DNA from: Nocardia pseudovaccinii NBRC 100343
Lineage (GTDB): Bacteria; Actinomycetota; Actinomycetes; Mycobacteriales; Mycobacteriaceae
Direction: 5' to 3'
Assembly (NCBI RefSeq): GCF_001613225.1
Contig: NZ_BDBY01000118.1
Location: 1 to 64,000, forward strand
Length of the DNA: 64,000 nt
How positions within the stretch are numbered: the stretch's first letter is position 1; each line of letters opens with the position of its first letter. The notes beneath the pieces are model-generated. The model did not search any database, was not told where the DNA came from, and was given only the letters and a program-made list of their open reading frames with translations. Position numbers and translations under genes: made by a program. Below, one piece after another: positions 34,651-45,518 of the stretch.

Positions 34651-35277
34651 TCACGGTGTCATCAGGCTGATCAGGAATCGGGTCAGTACCTCGGTGATCC
34701 CGGCGAGGTCGGTCTGCTCGTCACCGGTGCTCCACTGGTGTACCAGCGCGAGCAGTGCGCCGACGTATCCGGTCACGGCGGTGTGGAACCCGCCGGGTGG
34801 CACGAATTCGGGTCCGAGCGCTCGCCGCATCTGGTCCTCGAAGAATGCCGTCCACAGCGCCCGCTGCTCCATCCTGCGCTGCTCGACCCGCTCACCGACC
34901 CCGACGACCTCCACATGCGCGATCCGGGCCACCCGCGGGTCACGCCCGATCGACTCCGCATAGGCCCGCACCGCCGCCTGCGCCAGACCGACCGCATCAC
35001 CCGAGGCCGCCGCCGTCGCGGCGGTGACCGCCTGCCTGGCCTCGGTCTGGATCCGGTCGTACACCGCGATCAACAGATCCTCGCGGTTCTCGAAAAGCTC
35101 ATAGAACTGGCTGCGCGCCAATCCGGCTGCCCGGCACAGTGCGGTAACCGAACTGTTCTGGTAGCCGCTTTCCCCGAATACCGCCACCCCGGCGGCCAGA
35201 AACTGCTCTCGCCGCTGCGCACGGCGGTAGGCGACGGGCCGTCCGTCGTACATCCGCGATGAGCCGCCAGCAGTCAT
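34651..35277 (-). CDS. TetR family transcriptional regulator
   Basis: About 208 residues. The helix-turn-helix is at about 20-65 (RREQFLAAGVAVFGESGYQN, VTALCRAAGLARSQFYELFENRE), followed by a helical effector domain. ATG 35277 is taken; ATG 35253 (MYDGRPVAYRR) is equally possible, with no decisive RBS. It is tail-to-tail with the lactate monooxygenase and head-to-head with the GT87 gene, so the latter is the likelier target. No operator palindrome was obvious in the short intergenic gap. Confidence 0.85.
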   Translation of the reverse strand: MTAGGSSRMYDGRPVAYRRAQRREQFLAAGVAVFGESGYQNSSVTALCRAAGLARSQFYELFENREDLLIAVYDRIQTEARQAVTAATAAASGDAVGLAQAAVRAYAESIGRDPRVARIAHVEVVGVGERVEQRRMEQRALWTAFFEDQMRRALGPEFVPPGGFHTAVTGYVGALLALVHQWSTGDEQTDLAGITEVLTRFLISLMTP

Positions 35278-35368
35278 CCGAGGACAGTACCGGTCTTGCC
35301 GAGCGGTGTGCGCCGCACGAGGAGTGCCACTACCGTGGGGCGGCGAGTCCGGACCCCGATCGCTGGAG

Positions 35369-36652
35369 ATGAGCGTGCCTGTATCGACGATCGAGAATGC
35401 GGCGGCGCCGACCGCGGCGCCGACCGAGCCCGAACGCCGCACCATCCCCACGACCGCGTTCTGGGTGATCTCGGTCCTCGGGACGGTCGCCGGTGCGTAC
35501 TACATCCACCAGGTGCGCGAAACGATGCAGGTGATGATGCATCTGATGGATCTGGGCGTCTATCAGATCGCCGGGCACCGGGTGGTCGACGGCGCCTCCA
35601 TCTACGACATGCCGCTGCTCGGCCACACCCGCGGCGTCTGGGAGTTCGTCTACACACCGTTCGCCGCGCTGCTGTTCGTGCCGCTGGTGAATCTGCACGG
35701 TGACGTCTTCACCTATGTCGGTGCGTTCGGCAACTTCGCCATGCTGACGGCGTCGGTGTGGGCGGCACTGTCGATGCTCGGCTATCGGCGCGACCTGCGG
35801 CTGGTGCTGCTGGGCGTGCCGATCGCCGGACTGCTGATGTGGTGCGAGCCGGTGCGCGAGACCATGGCCTTCGGTCAGATCAATATCTTCCTGCTGTTGC
35901 TGGTCCTCGCCGATATGGCACTGCCGGATACCTCGCGCTGGAAGGGCGTGCTGACCGGGATTGCGGCGGGCATCAAACTCACCCCAGCCTTCTTCGTGGT
36001 CTATCTGCTGGTCACCCGCAGGTATCGGGCCGCTGGGACGGCCATCGGTGCGTTCGTGGCGACCGTTCTGATCGGTCTCGCGGCCATGCCCAAGGATTCG
36101 CTGACCTTCTGGAGCGGCGCATTCGCCGACCCCAAGCGCGTCGGCGTACCGGAGAATCCACGCAACGAATCGCTGCGCGGCCTGCTCGCGCGGACCGTCG
36201 GCGTCCAGGGTGTGCACCAATTGCTCTGGCTGGCAGGCGCTTTCGCCATCGCGGCGGCCTGCCTGTACCTGGCACGCCGGTTGTCGCTGACCGGATATGA
36301 ACTGCCCGCGGTGGTACTGGTCGGACTCACCACCACCGCGGTGTCCCCGTACAGCTGGGTCCATCACTGGGTCTGGCTGGCACCGCTGCTGGTCTATCTG
36401 GCTGATCTGGCCTTGCGCAGACGCGGTGTGGTCGCGTCGATCGGTCTACTGGTCGCAGGGGTGGTCGCATCGGGTGGTGTCATCGCCTTCTTCGACCCGA
36501 CGATGAGCAGCATTTACGACTATCCCGCAGGCAGCCATCTCGCGACATTCGTCCACAACGGATACATCTGGCTCACACTCGTATTATTCGCAGCCGCAGC
36601 CGTTCAGCTGCGACGTTCGGCACGTGACGCGCTACCCGCCGTGGCGCGATAG
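35369..36652 (+). CDS. GT87 family mannosyltransferase (polyprenol-phosphate-dependent)
   Basis: About 427 residues with ten or so membrane helices of the GT-C fold (DUF2029/GT87). Landmarks are the first loop DLGVYQIAGHRVVDGASIYD, then VWEFVYTPFAALLFVPL, KLTPAFFVVYLLVTRRYRAA, NESLRGLLAR and SPYSWVHHWVWL. The acidic residue before the first loop and these motifs match actinobacterial alpha-(1->2) mannosyltransferases that build LM/LAM or related glycolipids on the outer membrane face. ATG 35369 is used; GTG 35375 is better spaced from GGAG (35365-35368). Confidence 0.85.
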   Translation: MSVPVSTIENAAAPTAAPTEPERRTIPTTAFWVISVLGTVAGAYYIHQVRETMQVMMHLMDLGVYQIAGHRVVDGASIYDMPLLGHTRGVWEFVYTPFAALLFVPLVNLHGDVFTYVGAFGNFAMLTASVWAALSMLGYRRDLRLVLLGVPIAGLLMWCEPVRETMAFGQINIFLLLLVLADMALPDTSRWKGVLTGIAAGIKLTPAFFVVYLLVTRRYRAAGTAIGAFVATVLIGLAAMPKDSLTFWSGAFADPKRVGVPENPRNESLRGLLARTVGVQGVHQLLWLAGAFAIAAACLYLARRLSLTGYELPAVVLVGLTTTAVSPYSWVHHWVWLAPLLVYLADLALRRRGVVASIGLLVAGVVASGGVIAFFDPTMSSIYDYPAGSHLATFVHNGYIWLTLVLFAAAAVQLRRSARDALPAVAR

Positions 36653-36658
36653 CCAGCG

Positions 36659-38404
36659 TCAGGACTCGGACGCGGGAGCCTGCGCCCTGTCCTGTTCCGC
36701 GACCGCTGCGGCGTGTTTGGCGCCCGAGCCCCAGCCGACGTGCAATTCGCTGCGCATGCGGTCGACCATGTGCGGGTAGTGCAGCTCGAATGCGGGTCGC
36801 TCGGAACGGATTCGGGGCAGTTCGTAGAAGTTGTGCCGCGGCGGCGGGCAGGTGGTGGCCCACTCCAGCGAGTTGCCGTAACCCCACGGATCATCGACGG
36901 TGACCACTTCGCCGTAGCGGTAGCTCTTGAAGACGTTCCAGATGAACGGCAGCATCGACGCACCGAGGACGAAGGCGCCGATGCTGGAAACCGTATTGAG
37001 CGCGGTGAATCCGTCGCCGGGCAGGTAGTCGGCGTAGCGGCGCGGCATACCCTCGGCGCCCAGCCAGTGCTGCACCAGGAAGGTCAGGTGGAAGCCGACG
37101 AGTGTGGTCCAGAAGTGCCACTTGCCGAGGCGTTCGTCGAGCAGTCGGCCGGTGATCTTCGGGAACCAGAAATAGATGCCCGCGAACGTCGCGAACACGA
37201 TGGTGCCGAAGAGCACGTAATGGAAGTGCGCGACGACGAAGTACGAGTCGGTCACGTGGAAGTCCAGCGGCGGCGAGGCCAGGATGACACCGGACAGACC
37301 ACCGAACAGGAACGTCACCAGGAAGCCGACCGAGAACAGCATCGGCGTCTCGAAGGTCAGCTGGCCGCGCCACATGGTGCCGATCCAGTTGAAGAACTTC
37401 ACACCGGTCGGGACGGCGATCAGGAAGGTCATGAAGGAGAAGTACGGCAGCAGCACGGCGCCGGTGGCGTACATGTGGTGTGCCCACACCGCGATCGACA
37501 GCGCGCCGATGGACAGCGTCGCGTAAACCAGTGTGGTGTAACCGAATAGCGGCTTGCGGCTGAAGACCGGGAAGATCTCGGTGACGATCCCGAAGAATGG
37601 CAGCGCGACGATATACACCTCGGGATGGCCGAAGAACCAGAACAGGTGTTGCCAGAGCAGGATGCCGCCGGTGGCCGGATCGTAGATATGGCCACCGAGG
37701 TGGCGGTCGTAGGCCAGCGCCATCAGCGCTGCGGTCAGAATCGGGAAGGCGAGCAGGATCAGGATGCTGGTGACCAGGATATTCCAGGTGAATATCGGCA
37801 TACGGAACATGGTCATACCGGGAGCACGCAGGCAGATCACCGTGGTGATCATATTGACGCCGCCGAGGATGGTGCCGACACCGGAGACCGCCAAGCCCAT
37901 GATCCACAGATCCGCGCCCGCTGTCGGTGCGTGCTCGATGGTGCTCAGCGGGGTGTAACCGGTCCAGCCGAAGTCGGCGGCGCCGCCGGGCGTGACGAAG
38001 CCCGCCGTGGCGATGGTCGCACCGAACAGATACAGCCAGTAACTGAAGGCATTGAGCCGGGGGAACGCCACATCCGGCGCACCGATCTGCAGCGGCAGCA
38101 CGCAGTTGGCGAAGCCGAACAGGATCGGCGTCGCATAGAACAGCAGCATGATCGTGCCGTGCATGGTGAACAGCTGGTTGAACTGCTCGGTCGACAGGAA
38201 CTGCATACCTGGGCGGGCCAGCTCGCCGCGCATCAGCAGCGCGATGAGACCACCGATGAAGAAGTAGGTCATCGCGGTGGTCAGATACATGACCCCGAGC
38301 ACCTTCGGATCGGTGGTCGTGATCATTTTCCAGAAATAGGAGCCCTTCGGCCCGACCCGCTGCGGATAGGGCCGAACTACCTCGAGTTGAGTAGTGGTAC
38401 TCAC
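36659..38404 (-). CDS. ctaD: Cytochrome c oxidase subunit I (aa3-type)
   Basis: 581 residues, twelve predicted membrane helices, complete for the family. Haem/copper ligands are visible: [12 protein letters not shown] (low-spin haem His), [17 protein letters not shown] (CuB His with the cross-linked Tyr), [10 protein letters not shown] (two CuB His) and [14 protein letters not shown] (haem a3 and a His ligands). It is the proton-pumping core of the terminal oxidase in the cytoplasmic membrane. GTG at 38404 with GGAAGG upstream; subunits II-IV are not adjacent, as usual in actinobacteria. The copper-handling genes a few kb away (CtaG, P-type ATPase) fit its metal needs. Confidence 0.97.
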   Translation of the reverse strand: MSTTTQLEVVRPYPQRVGPKGSYFWKMITTTDPKVLGVMYLTTAMTYFFIGGLIALLMRGELARPGMQFLSTEQFNQLFTMHGTIMLLFYATPILFGFANCVLPLQIGAPDVAFPRLNAFSYWLYLFGATIATAGFVTPGGAADFGWTGYTPLSTIEHAPTAGADLWIMGLAVSGVGTILGGVNMITTVICLRAPGMTMFRMPIFTWNILVTSILILLAFPILTAALMALAYDRHLGGHIYDPATGGILLWQHLFWFFGHPEVYIVALPFFGIVTEIFPVFSRKPLFGYTTLVYATLSIGALSIAVWAHHMYATGAVLLPYFSFMTFLIAVPTGVKFFNWIGTMWRGQLTFETPMLFSVGFLVTFLFGGLSGVILASPPLDFHVTDSYFVVAHFHYVLFGTIVFATFAGIYFWFPKITGRLLDERLGKWHFWTTLVGFHLTFLVQHWLGAEGMPRRYADYLPGDGFTALNTVSSIGAFVLGASMLPFIWNVFKSYRYGEVVTVDDPWGYGNSLEWATTCPPPRHNFYELPRIRSERPAFELHYPHMVDRMRSELHVGWGSGAKHAAAVAEQDRAQAPASES

Positions 38405-38601
38405 GGGCCGTCGCCACCTTCCGATCGCCGAGCAGCCTTGTCCGGATTATGCGCCTTTTCGGTCTCCGACATGCGCGGTTTGCCCCATTGCCGCCGTCAT
38501 GTCTGCTGCCACGGTATGAGCCCGGCTGCGACCACGGTGGGATGTGCGCCGGTCACGCGCGCCGTAGCTTGGATTACGTCAATCGGGGACGTTGGAGCGC
38601 A

Positions 38602-39903
38602 ATGAAGAGCTTGATGCGATGGGCGATGCTGCACGGCACGCCGGGACTGTTTCTTCGGCTGCAGGCTCGTCGCGGTGATCCGCTGGGCGTGCTGCTCTCG
38701 GACCCGCGGGCGAGGGAGAATCCATATCCCTACGGTGACCGGATCCGCGAGCAAGGGCGCATTGTGCGCACCCCGTTCACATGGGCCAGCGCCGATCACG
38801 AGATCTGCCGGAATATCCTGCGCGACAAGAATTTCGGTGCGACACCGCCCGAGAGCCTGCAGCTGCCGCGACCGATGCGCGCGCTGATGCGGGCCAGCGA
38901 TCTGAAACTGGCCAGTCCGGTCGAACCGCCGTCCATGCTGGTGGTCGACCCGCCGGAGCACACCAGATACCGCAAAACCGTCGCGCAGGCCTTCACCCCG
39001 CGTGCGGTCGACCGGCTGCACGACCGGATCGTCGAGGTGACCGACGAACTGCTCGACGGACTGGCCGGACGTGATCGGGCGGACCTGATCGGAGATTTCG
39101 CCGTCCGGCTGCCGATCGCGATCATCACCGAAATCCTGGGCGTACCCGTCGAGAAACGTGACTTCATGCTCGAGGTCGGGCATGCGGGCGCACCGCTGCT
39201 CGATATCGGGGTTTCGTGGCCGGTGTTCCGCAATGCGGTGGCCGCACTGCGGCGCAGTCAGGACTTCCTGGTCGGGCATATCGAGCGGCTGCGCAGTGCT
39301 CCGGGTGACAACATTCTGAGTGATCTCGCCACCGGCGGTCAGCTCAGCGCTCCCGAACTCATGGCCACCGCAACCCTTGTCGCGGGCGCCGGTTTCGAGA
39401 CGACCGTCAATCTGATCGGCAATGGTGCGATGCTGCTGCACCAGCATCCGGACCAGCTCGAACTGCTGCGTGCCGACCCGGAACGCTGGCCCGGTGCGAT
39501 CGAGGAGATGCTGCGCTTCGACTCTCCGGTGCAGATGACCAGTCGAACGGCCCTGTGCGACACCGAGATCACCGGTGTGCGGATTGCCGAAGGGGAGATG
39601 GTCTCGCTGCTGCTCGGCTCCGCCAATCGGGATCCGGCGGTATTCGCGGACCCGAACACCTTCGATATCGACCGCCCGAATGCCAGGGACCACCTGTCGT
39701 TCAGCAGCGGTGTGCACGCCTGCCTCGGCGCCAGTCTGGCCCGGATGGAGGGCGCGATCGCACTGCGGACTTTGTATGAGCGGTTCCCCGATCTTCGGAT
39801 CGTGGGTGACGCGCCGCACCGTGGATTGGCGAATCTGCGTGGCTACCAGCGCATTCCGGTTGCGCTCGGCTCCGCCCGCACACAAGATCCGGTGTCGCTG
39901 TGA
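38602..39903 (+). CDS. Cytochrome P450
   Basis: 433 residues, full length for a soluble bacterial P450. The oxygen-binding I helix reads LVAGAGFETTVNLIG. The K-helix ExxR is EEMLRF (E and R with two residues between). The haem-thiolate loop HLSFSSGVHACLGASLAR holds the Cys ligand near residue 378. The C-helix WxxxR-like region and PPEHTRYRKTVAQAFTP are also present. ATG 38602 has GGAG 5 nt upstream; the longer frame from 38449 lacks similarity. It is divergent from ctaD. No ferredoxin or reductase is adjacent; substrate unknown. Confidence 0.93.
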   Translation: MKSLMRWAMLHGTPGLFLRLQARRGDPLGVLLSDPRARENPYPYGDRIREQGRIVRTPFTWASADHEICRNILRDKNFGATPPESLQLPRPMRALMRASDLKLASPVEPPSMLVVDPPEHTRYRKTVAQAFTPRAVDRLHDRIVEVTDELLDGLAGRDRADLIGDFAVRLPIAIITEILGVPVEKRDFMLEVGHAGAPLLDIGVSWPVFRNAVAALRRSQDFLVGHIERLRSAPGDNILSDLATGGQLSAPELMATATLVAGAGFETTVNLIGNGAMLLHQHPDQLELLRADPERWPGAIEEMLRFDSPVQMTSRTALCDTEITGVRIAEGEMVSLLLGSANRDPAVFADPNTFDIDRPNARDHLSFSSGVHACLGASLARMEGAIALRTLYERFPDLRIVGDAPHRGLANLRGYQRIPVALGSARTQDPVSL

Positions 39904-40027
39904 ACGCCGCGAACGTTGGTGTGCCGCATATCACGAGTAACGGCTAATGCTTGGCTAACGATTGTCCGGAGTGTGGGGACGCACCTGGTCACCGCATTCG
40001 GATCGAGCCGCAGGGAGGGCATTGCCG

Positions 40028-40312
40028 ATGGATACCGCAACGGCCCCAACGTTTTTCGAAGAGGTCATCGAATCGCTGGACGCACTGCCCGGCTGCACCT
40101 TCCGCTTCGACGATGTGCCCTGCCGACATCGCGCCGAATGGCATATCCGCAAACGCCCATGCTGTCGGCGCAGCGGCGTCGACCTCATGTGCGACACCTG
40201 CTATTTCCGCATCCACGGCTTCTTCGCCATGGGCGTGCGATTCCAATGCGCCGGTTGCGGTGCGCTCTCGGACACCTTCGGTGCCATGTACCCCGTCGCC
40301 GTCCGGCTGTGA
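40028..40312 (+). CDS. Small Cys/His-rich probable zinc-binding protein
   Basis: 94 residues with a dense metal-ligand pattern: GCTFRFDDVPCRHRAEWH, KRPCCRRSG, LMCDTCYFRIHGF, and FQCAGCGALSD. The two C-x2-C pairs plus flanking Cys/His look like a zinc ribbon. ATG 40028 with GGGAGGG about 11 nt upstream is preferred to the longer frame at 39962. Family not recognised. It lies between the P450 and the CtaG-type gene; a role in metal sensing or as a small DNA- or RNA-binding protein is possible but unproven. Confidence 0.65.
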   Translation: MDTATAPTFFEEVIESLDALPGCTFRFDDVPCRHRAEWHIRKRPCCRRSGVDLMCDTCYFRIHGFFAMGVRFQCAGCGALSDTFGAMYPVAVRL

Positions 40313-40435
40313 CCCCTACCGGATCCGCGATGTGAGCTGCGTCGCATCGCCCGCGGCTCGGGAACCAACATCGGGCAGCGGCCGACCTGTGTGCGGGGGC
40401 TGGCACCTCCATTGCCCATTCGGTACCGAGGATTG

Positions 40436-42391
40436 GTGGAATACGTGCAGGTCAAGCGCTCGCTCGACCACCTCGTCTGGCTGATCGCGGCACTCGTCAC
40501 CGGGGTGCTCGTGCTGCTGTCGGTGCTCGCGGCCGGAGATATGCCCTACCGGTCGGCGGGTATCGCCTATCCCGGATTCCTGGATGTCCTGCTCTATGTC
40601 GCGCTGCGGCTGGTCGCCGCGCTGTCGGGCGCGCTCACCCTCGGCGCGTTGATCTACGCGCTCTGCTGCACCGTTGTCACCGCGCGCGGCCGGGTCGATG
40701 TGGACGGGTATGCCGGGGTCCGGGTGGCGGAGCAGGCGAGTCTCGGGTGGCTCGTCTCGGCGCTGATCCTGATTCCGGTGAGTGCGGCGAATGCGGGTGG
40801 GCTGTCGATGAGTGCCGCGCTGGAGCGGGGTGCGATCGGCGCGCTGATCGATGCGAGCGAGAAGCCGAAGGCCTGGATCGTGGTGGCGGTGCTGGCCGGT
40901 GTCGTCGCGCTGGTGACGCGGCTGACGTTGGCGTGGACCGTACTGGTGGTGCCGACCGTGCTGGCGCTGATCGCGGTACTACCGCCCGCAATGGTCGGCA
41001 ATGCGGGGGAGGGGCCGAATCACGACTTCGGCACCGGCGCGATGATCATCTTCCAGCTGGCGGTCTCGGTGCTTCCGGGGCTGGCGTGGTGTGTGGCGGC
41101 GCAGGTGCGGCGCAACGGTTTCCAGGTAGCGGCCGCGGTTCGGCGATACGTGCTCATCGGGTCGCTGTGTCTAGGCGCGGCAACGCTCAGCGGGTTGGTG
41201 CTCGGAGCCATCCTGCTGCCGTGGTCGGCGCTGTTCGGCACCGGCTACGGTCGGCTCGCCCTGGTGGTTGTCGTATCGGCGGTCGCCATCGCGATCATGC
41301 TGAGAAGGATTACCGCCGAACATGTTTCGAGCGCCGTGATCTCAGGAACCGGCGCGCTGTCCGTGGTGGCGACTGCCGCGTTGGTATCGATGGCCGTCCA
41401 ACCGGCTCCGGCTTTCGCCGATCGCTCGTTCACCGCGCAGGAGGTGTTCCTCGGTTTCGATCTGCCGGCGCAGGCGGACCTCTGGCGGCTGACGACCACG
41501 TGGCGCTTCGATATCGTCCTCGGTACCGCCGCCATCGTCGGGATCGTGCTATACGCCACCGGAGTGCTGCGGCTGCGGCGACGCGGCGACAACTGGTCGC
41601 CATGGCGCACGCTGTCGTGGACGAGCGGCTGTGCGGCCCTGCTGATTTCGACATCCTCGGGCATCGGTGCCTACGGCTACGCCATGTTCAGCATGCACAT
41701 GATCACGCATATGGCGCTCAATATGTTCGTACCGGTGCTGCTGGTGCTCGGTGCGCCGGTGACCCTGCTGTTGCGCACCGTGCCCGCCGCCCCCAAGGAC
41801 GCGGTTCCCGGTGTGCGCGAATGGGTTCTGTGGATTCTGCATTCCCGCCCGACCGCGATGCTGGCCCACCCCGGCACCGCGATCACGGCCTTCGTGCTCT
41901 CGCTCTACGGCCTGTACTTCACGCCGCTGTTCCAGAACCTGATCCGATACCACTGGGGGCACGTCTTGATGAACGTGCACTTCCTGATCATCGGCTATCT
42001 GTTCTACTGGGCCATCATCGGCATCGACCCGGGTCCGCGCCGACTGCCGCATCTGGGTCGGCTCGGTATGTTGTTCGCCATCATGCCTTTTCACGCCTTC
42101 TTCGGCGTCGCGGTGATGTCGATGAACACCGTCATCGGCGAGCGCTTCTACGGACAACTCCAATTGCCTTGGCATATGGACCTGATGGCCGATCAGCGGG
42201 TCGGCGGCGGCATCGCCTGGGTCTCCGGTGAGATCCCGATCCTGCTCGTGGTCGGTGCGCTGCTGACCCAGTGGGTTGCCCAGGATCGCCGCACCGCGGT
42301 GCGCACCGATCGCAAGGACGACGAGTACGGAGACTCCGAACTCGCCGCCTACAACGCCATGTTGGAGAAGTTGGCGCAGTCGCGCCGCTGA
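40436..42391 (+). CDS. CopD/CtaG fusion: copper transport and cytochrome oxidase assembly protein
   Basis: About 651 residues with some fourteen membrane helices. The N-terminal half (about 1-300) has the CopD-like copper-resistance arrangement; the C-terminal half is the CtaG (caa3 assembly) domain. CtaG motifs are the His-bearing MFSMHMITHMALNMFVPVLL, FQNLIRYHWGHVLMNVHFLI, MPFHAFFGVAVMSMN and PWHMDLMADQRVGGGIAW. These place copper for insertion into cytochrome c oxidase. GTG 40436 follows GAGGA closely; GTG 40445 is an alternative. It is convergent with the copper P-type ATPase, one base apart. Confidence 0.9.
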   Translation: MEYVQVKRSLDHLVWLIAALVTGVLVLLSVLAAGDMPYRSAGIAYPGFLDVLLYVALRLVAALSGALTLGALIYALCCTVVTARGRVDVDGYAGVRVAEQASLGWLVSALILIPVSAANAGGLSMSAALERGAIGALIDASEKPKAWIVVAVLAGVVALVTRLTLAWTVLVVPTVLALIAVLPPAMVGNAGEGPNHDFGTGAMIIFQLAVSVLPGLAWCVAAQVRRNGFQVAAAVRRYVLIGSLCLGAATLSGLVLGAILLPWSALFGTGYGRLALVVVVSAVAIAIMLRRITAEHVSSAVISGTGALSVVATAALVSMAVQPAPAFADRSFTAQEVFLGFDLPAQADLWRLTTTWRFDIVLGTAAIVGIVLYATGVLRLRRRGDNWSPWRTLSWTSGCAALLISTSSGIGAYGYAMFSMHMITHMALNMFVPVLLVLGAPVTLLLRTVPAAPKDAVPGVREWVLWILHSRPTAMLAHPGTAITAFVLSLYGLYFTPLFQNLIRYHWGHVLMNVHFLIIGYLFYWAIIGIDPGPRRLPHLGRLGMLFAIMPFHAFFGVAVMSMNTVIGERFYGQLQLPWHMDLMADQRVGGGIAWVSGEIPILLVVGALLTQWVAQDRRTAVRTDRKDDEYGDSELAAYNAMLEKLAQSRR

Positions 42392-42392
42392 T

Positions 42393-44702
42393 TCAGCGCG
42401 CGAACCGAACCCGCCGCAGCCGCAGGCTGTTCGAGACCACGAAGAACGACGAGAACGCCATGGCCGCACCGGCGATCAGCGGATTCAGCAGGCCGAGTAC
42501 GGCCACCGGGATGGCGACCACGTTATAACCGAAGGCCCACACCAGATTTCCCTTGATGGTGCGCAGGGTGGCGTGCGCGAGTCCGATCGCATCGGCAACG
42601 GCCGCTAGATCGTCGCGGACCAGGATGACATCGGCGGCCGCGATCGCGACATCGGTACCCGCTCCGATGGCCATCCCGAGGTCGGCGGTGGCCAGCGCGG
42701 CGCCGTCATTGATGCCGTCGCCGACCATCACGATCCGCCGCCCCTGCTCCTGCATGCGGGCGATCAGTTCGACCTTGCCCTCCGGAAGCAGTTCGGCGAC
42801 GACCTCATCGATACCGATCTCATCCGCGACCGACTGGGCGGCGTAGGCATTGTCACCGGTGAACATCATGACGCGCAGACCGAGCGTATGCAGCCGGGCG
42901 ACGGCATCGGCTGCTGTGTCCTTCACGGTATCGGCGACCGCGATCACCGCGCGGGCGGCACCGTCGATCACCACGAGCACCGCGGTGCGTCCGGCGCGTT
43001 CTTCTCGGCGCACTGCACGACTCAGTGTCTGCGGCACATCGATCCCGCGATCGTTCAGCAGACGCAGGCGGCCGACCATCACCTCACGACCCGCCACCAG
43101 ACCGCGTGCACCCAGACCCGGTAGCGCTGTGAAGGATTCGACCTCCGGCAATTCATCGAGCACGGCCCTGGCGTGCCGGGTGACGGCTGCCGCAACGGCA
43201 TGTTCGGAGGCTGCCTCGACCGCCCCCGCCAGTCGCAGCACCTCGTCCTCGGTCACCGAATCCGTCACTGTCATCCCGACGACGCTCATCACGCCGTTGG
43301 TGACGGTCCCGGTCTTGTCCAGCACCACGGTGTCCACATCGCGAGTGGCCTCGAGCGCCCGATGCCCCTTGATGAAGATGCCCAGTTGCGCACCGCGCCC
43401 GGAGGCCACCATCAGCGCGGTCGGAATCGCCAGCCCCAGCGCGCACGGACACGCGATCACGAGCACCGCAAGGGCGGCCGAGGCGGCCCGGTCCACACCG
43501 GAACCGAGCAGCCACCAGGTTGCGAAAGTGCTTGCCGCCACGGCGAAGACGAACGGCACGAAGACCGAGGAGACCCGGTCGGCCACGCGCTGCATGCGCG
43601 CCTTCCCGGTCTGCGCCTGCTCGACCAATCGGATCATGCCGGAGAGCTTTGTATCCGCGCCCACCGCGGCCGCCTCCACGACCAGCCGACCGGTGAGTGC
43701 GGTAGTGCCGCCGATCACCGCCATCCCCTCGGTCACCTCGACCGGAATGGATTCGCCGGTCATTGCACTGGCATCCACGCTCGACTCGCCGGAGACCACG
43801 AGACCGTCGGTGGCGATGGTCGCACCGGGGCGAACCACGAACCGCTGTCCCTCGACGAGTTCGCCGATGGGGACCCGCATTTCGCGATTGTCGCGGGTCA
43901 GCACCGTGACCTCGCGGGCGCCGAGCGCGGCGAGGGCCCGCAGCGCACTGCCCGCCGAACGCTTGGCCTTCGCCTCGAAATACCGTCCGGCGAGTACGAA
44001 TGTGGTGACGCCCGCGGCGGCTTCGAGGTAGATCGAATCGCCGGACCAGAACGCGTCCCACACGCCCTTCGGGACGTCGGTCCGGTCCGCGTGCAGGAAC
44101 ATGGTGTCCAGCGACCACAGCGTCGCGGTCGTCACGCCGACCGATACCAGCGTGTCCATGCTCGCGGTGAAATTCCTCGCGCCCGCCAGTGCTTTTCGAT
44201 GAAATGGCGCGGCCGCCCAGACCACAACGGGCAGCGCCAGCACGGTCAGGATGATCTGCCAGCCGGTGATCCTGGTGGCCGGGACCATCGCGAACATCAC
44301 CGACAGATCGGCGAGGGGAAAGAACAGCAGCAGCGCGACGACCAAGCGGCGGAACAGATCCCGGACCGCCGCCTCCTCGGGGGCGGAGGATACGGGTGCG
44401 GTGCTATCGGTTCTCGGTTCCGCGCCATAACCCGCCGCGACTACCTCGGCGCAGAGCTGATCGGCCGAAATGTGCTCGGCCGCATCGACGGTGGCGACGC
44501 CTGTCGCGTAGTTCACCGAAGCGAGTACGCCGTCGACCTTGTTGAGCTTGCGTTCCACTCGGTTCGCGCAGGCGGCACAGGTCATTCCGGATACCGCGAG
44601 CGAAATGCGGGTGGTCGCAGCCTCGGGACGGGTGGCGAGATCAGACCCACCCGTCGCCCGACCGCCACCCCTCATCGAATCGCTGCGCAATGCTGTGTTC
44701 AT
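42393..44702 (-). CDS. Copper-translocating P1B-type ATPase (CtpA/CtpB-like)
   Basis: About 769 residues. An N-terminal heavy-metal domain (about 35-100) has the copper-binding [19 protein letters not shown]. Eight membrane helices follow, with the ion-site motif [13 protein letters not shown] in helix 6. The actuator loop holds GESIPV, the phosphorylation site is DKTGTVTNG, and the nucleotide domain includes the H-P region (SEHAVAAAV) and [19 protein letters not shown] motif and C-x2-C domain indicate Cu(I). Export to the envelope, feeding oxidase assembly, or detoxification are both possible. ATG 44702 is used; ATG 44674 is the alternative. The 3' end abuts the CtaG gene. Confidence 0.94.
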   Translation of the reverse strand: MNTALRSDSMRGGGRATGGSDLATRPEAATTRISLAVSGMTCAACANRVERKLNKVDGVLASVNYATGVATVDAAEHISADQLCAEVVAAGYGAEPRTDSTAPVSSAPEEAAVRDLFRRLVVALLLFFPLADLSVMFAMVPATRITGWQIILTVLALPVVVWAAAPFHRKALAGARNFTASMDTLVSVGVTTATLWSLDTMFLHADRTDVPKGVWDAFWSGDSIYLEAAAGVTTFVLAGRYFEAKAKRSAGSALRALAALGAREVTVLTRDNREMRVPIGELVEGQRFVVRPGATIATDGLVVSGESSVDASAMTGESIPVEVTEGMAVIGGTTALTGRLVVEAAAVGADTKLSGMIRLVEQAQTGKARMQRVADRVSSVFVPFVFAVAASTFATWWLLGSGVDRAASAALAVLVIACPCALGLAIPTALMVASGRGAQLGIFIKGHRALEATRDVDTVVLDKTGTVTNGVMSVVGMTVTDSVTEDEVLRLAGAVEAASEHAVAAAVTRHARAVLDELPEVESFTALPGLGARGLVAGREVMVGRLRLLNDRGIDVPQTLSRAVRREERAGRTAVLVVIDGAARAVIAVADTVKDTAADAVARLHTLGLRVMMFTGDNAYAAQSVADEIGIDEVVAELLPEGKVELIARMQEQGRRIVMVGDGINDGAALATADLGMAIGAGTDVAIAAADVILVRDDLAAVADAIGLAHATLRTIKGNLVWAFGYNVVAIPVAVLGLLNPLIAGAAMAFSSFFVVSNSLRLRRVRFAR

Positions 44703-44718
44703 CCAATTCCGTTCGGTC

Positions 44719-45501
44719 TCAGGCGGCGGGATCTTGGGTCGAGCGGAGATGGCCGGTGCGGCGGCCGAATCGCGCGCCGGGCGGCAGGACGAGTTCGGTG
44801 GGCGCGGGATTGCTGGTCCGGGTCGGCGGTGAGATTTCCGGTCGGCGGGTGCGATGCACCACCACGACCAGCACCAGCGCGGCGACCAGAATGCCGTGCG
44901 AGAGCACCCGGGAGATCGGCACGACACCGGAATACAGATCACCGATGACAAAGGCGGTGAGCGCGGTCACCAGCACGCCGAGCACCGGGAGCACACCGGA
45001 GGTGGCGTACGGCCGAAGTGCGCAGTAGATGAATCCGATGCCGATCGCCAGGCTCCATGCCGTCGACTCGTTCATCAGGTGCCGAGTCATTTCGGCGCCG
45101 TGGTGATGGGTCATACCGAAGTCGAATCCGGCGAACTGACCGATTGCGAGCGCGCACTGCACGATTCCGAGCAGGCCGAGCAGCAGCCGGGTCCAGCCGC
45201 CCCCGGAAAGTGATGTCCACCACCCCGCTCTGCGCGGGCGTTGCAGGTCCGCGGCGGCGAATATGGCGTCGGTGAGGTCGGGTGCGTACGCCGAACCGCC
45301 GCGCAGCAGGCGCGAGGTTTCCACGGCGGCCGCGTACCAGGAACAGCACTGCGCGCACTGTTCCAGGTGTTCGTCGACGCGTACCGCGGGCACGGTTTCG
45401 CGTTCGCCATCGATCCGGGCCGACAGCGCGGTCCGGCATACCTTGCACTCCACATCCAGATTGTCGTCTGCCGGAACCACAAAGTTCCCAGGGTTGCGCA
45501 C
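44719..45501 (-). CDS. Membrane-anchored zinc-finger protein, candidate anti-sigma factor
   Basis: 260 residues. The N-terminal cytoplasmic domain (about 1-75) has paired Cys ([15 protein letters not shown]) and the anti-sigma zinc-binding signature [12 protein letters not shown], i.e. H-x3-C-x2-C. It is followed by five or so hydrophobic helices (about 95-225) with [18 protein letters not shown] between two of them. Its gene starts 17 bp from the divergent sigC gene and lies 16 bp downstream of nothing but upstream of the copper ATPase on the same strand, so both may share a transcript. Binding of SigC is an inference from family and position. GTG 45480 is an alternative start. Confidence 0.78.
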   Translation of the reverse strand: MRNPGNFVVPADDNLDVECKVCRTALSARIDGERETVPAVRVDEHLEQCAQCCSWYAAAVETSRLLRGGSAYAPDLTDAIFAAADLQRPRRAGWWTSLSGGGWTRLLLGLLGIVQCALAIGQFAGFDFGMTHHHGAEMTRHLMNESTAWSLAIGIGFIYCALRPYATSGVLPVLGVLVTALTAFVIGDLYSGVVPISRVLSHGILVAALVLVVVVHRTRRPEISPPTRTSNPAPTELVLPPGARFGRRTGHLRSTQDPAA

Positions 45502-45518
45502 GGGTTATTCTCGAGCCC

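Noticed and set aside
36891-38417. 508-codon alternative frame over ctaD
   Set aside because: Wrong-frame shadow of the cytochrome oxidase gene; the true frame has all haem and copper ligands.
43173-44948. 591-codon antisense frame over the copper ATPase
   Set aside because: Low-complexity His/Arg/Asp product; the minus-strand ATPase is complete.
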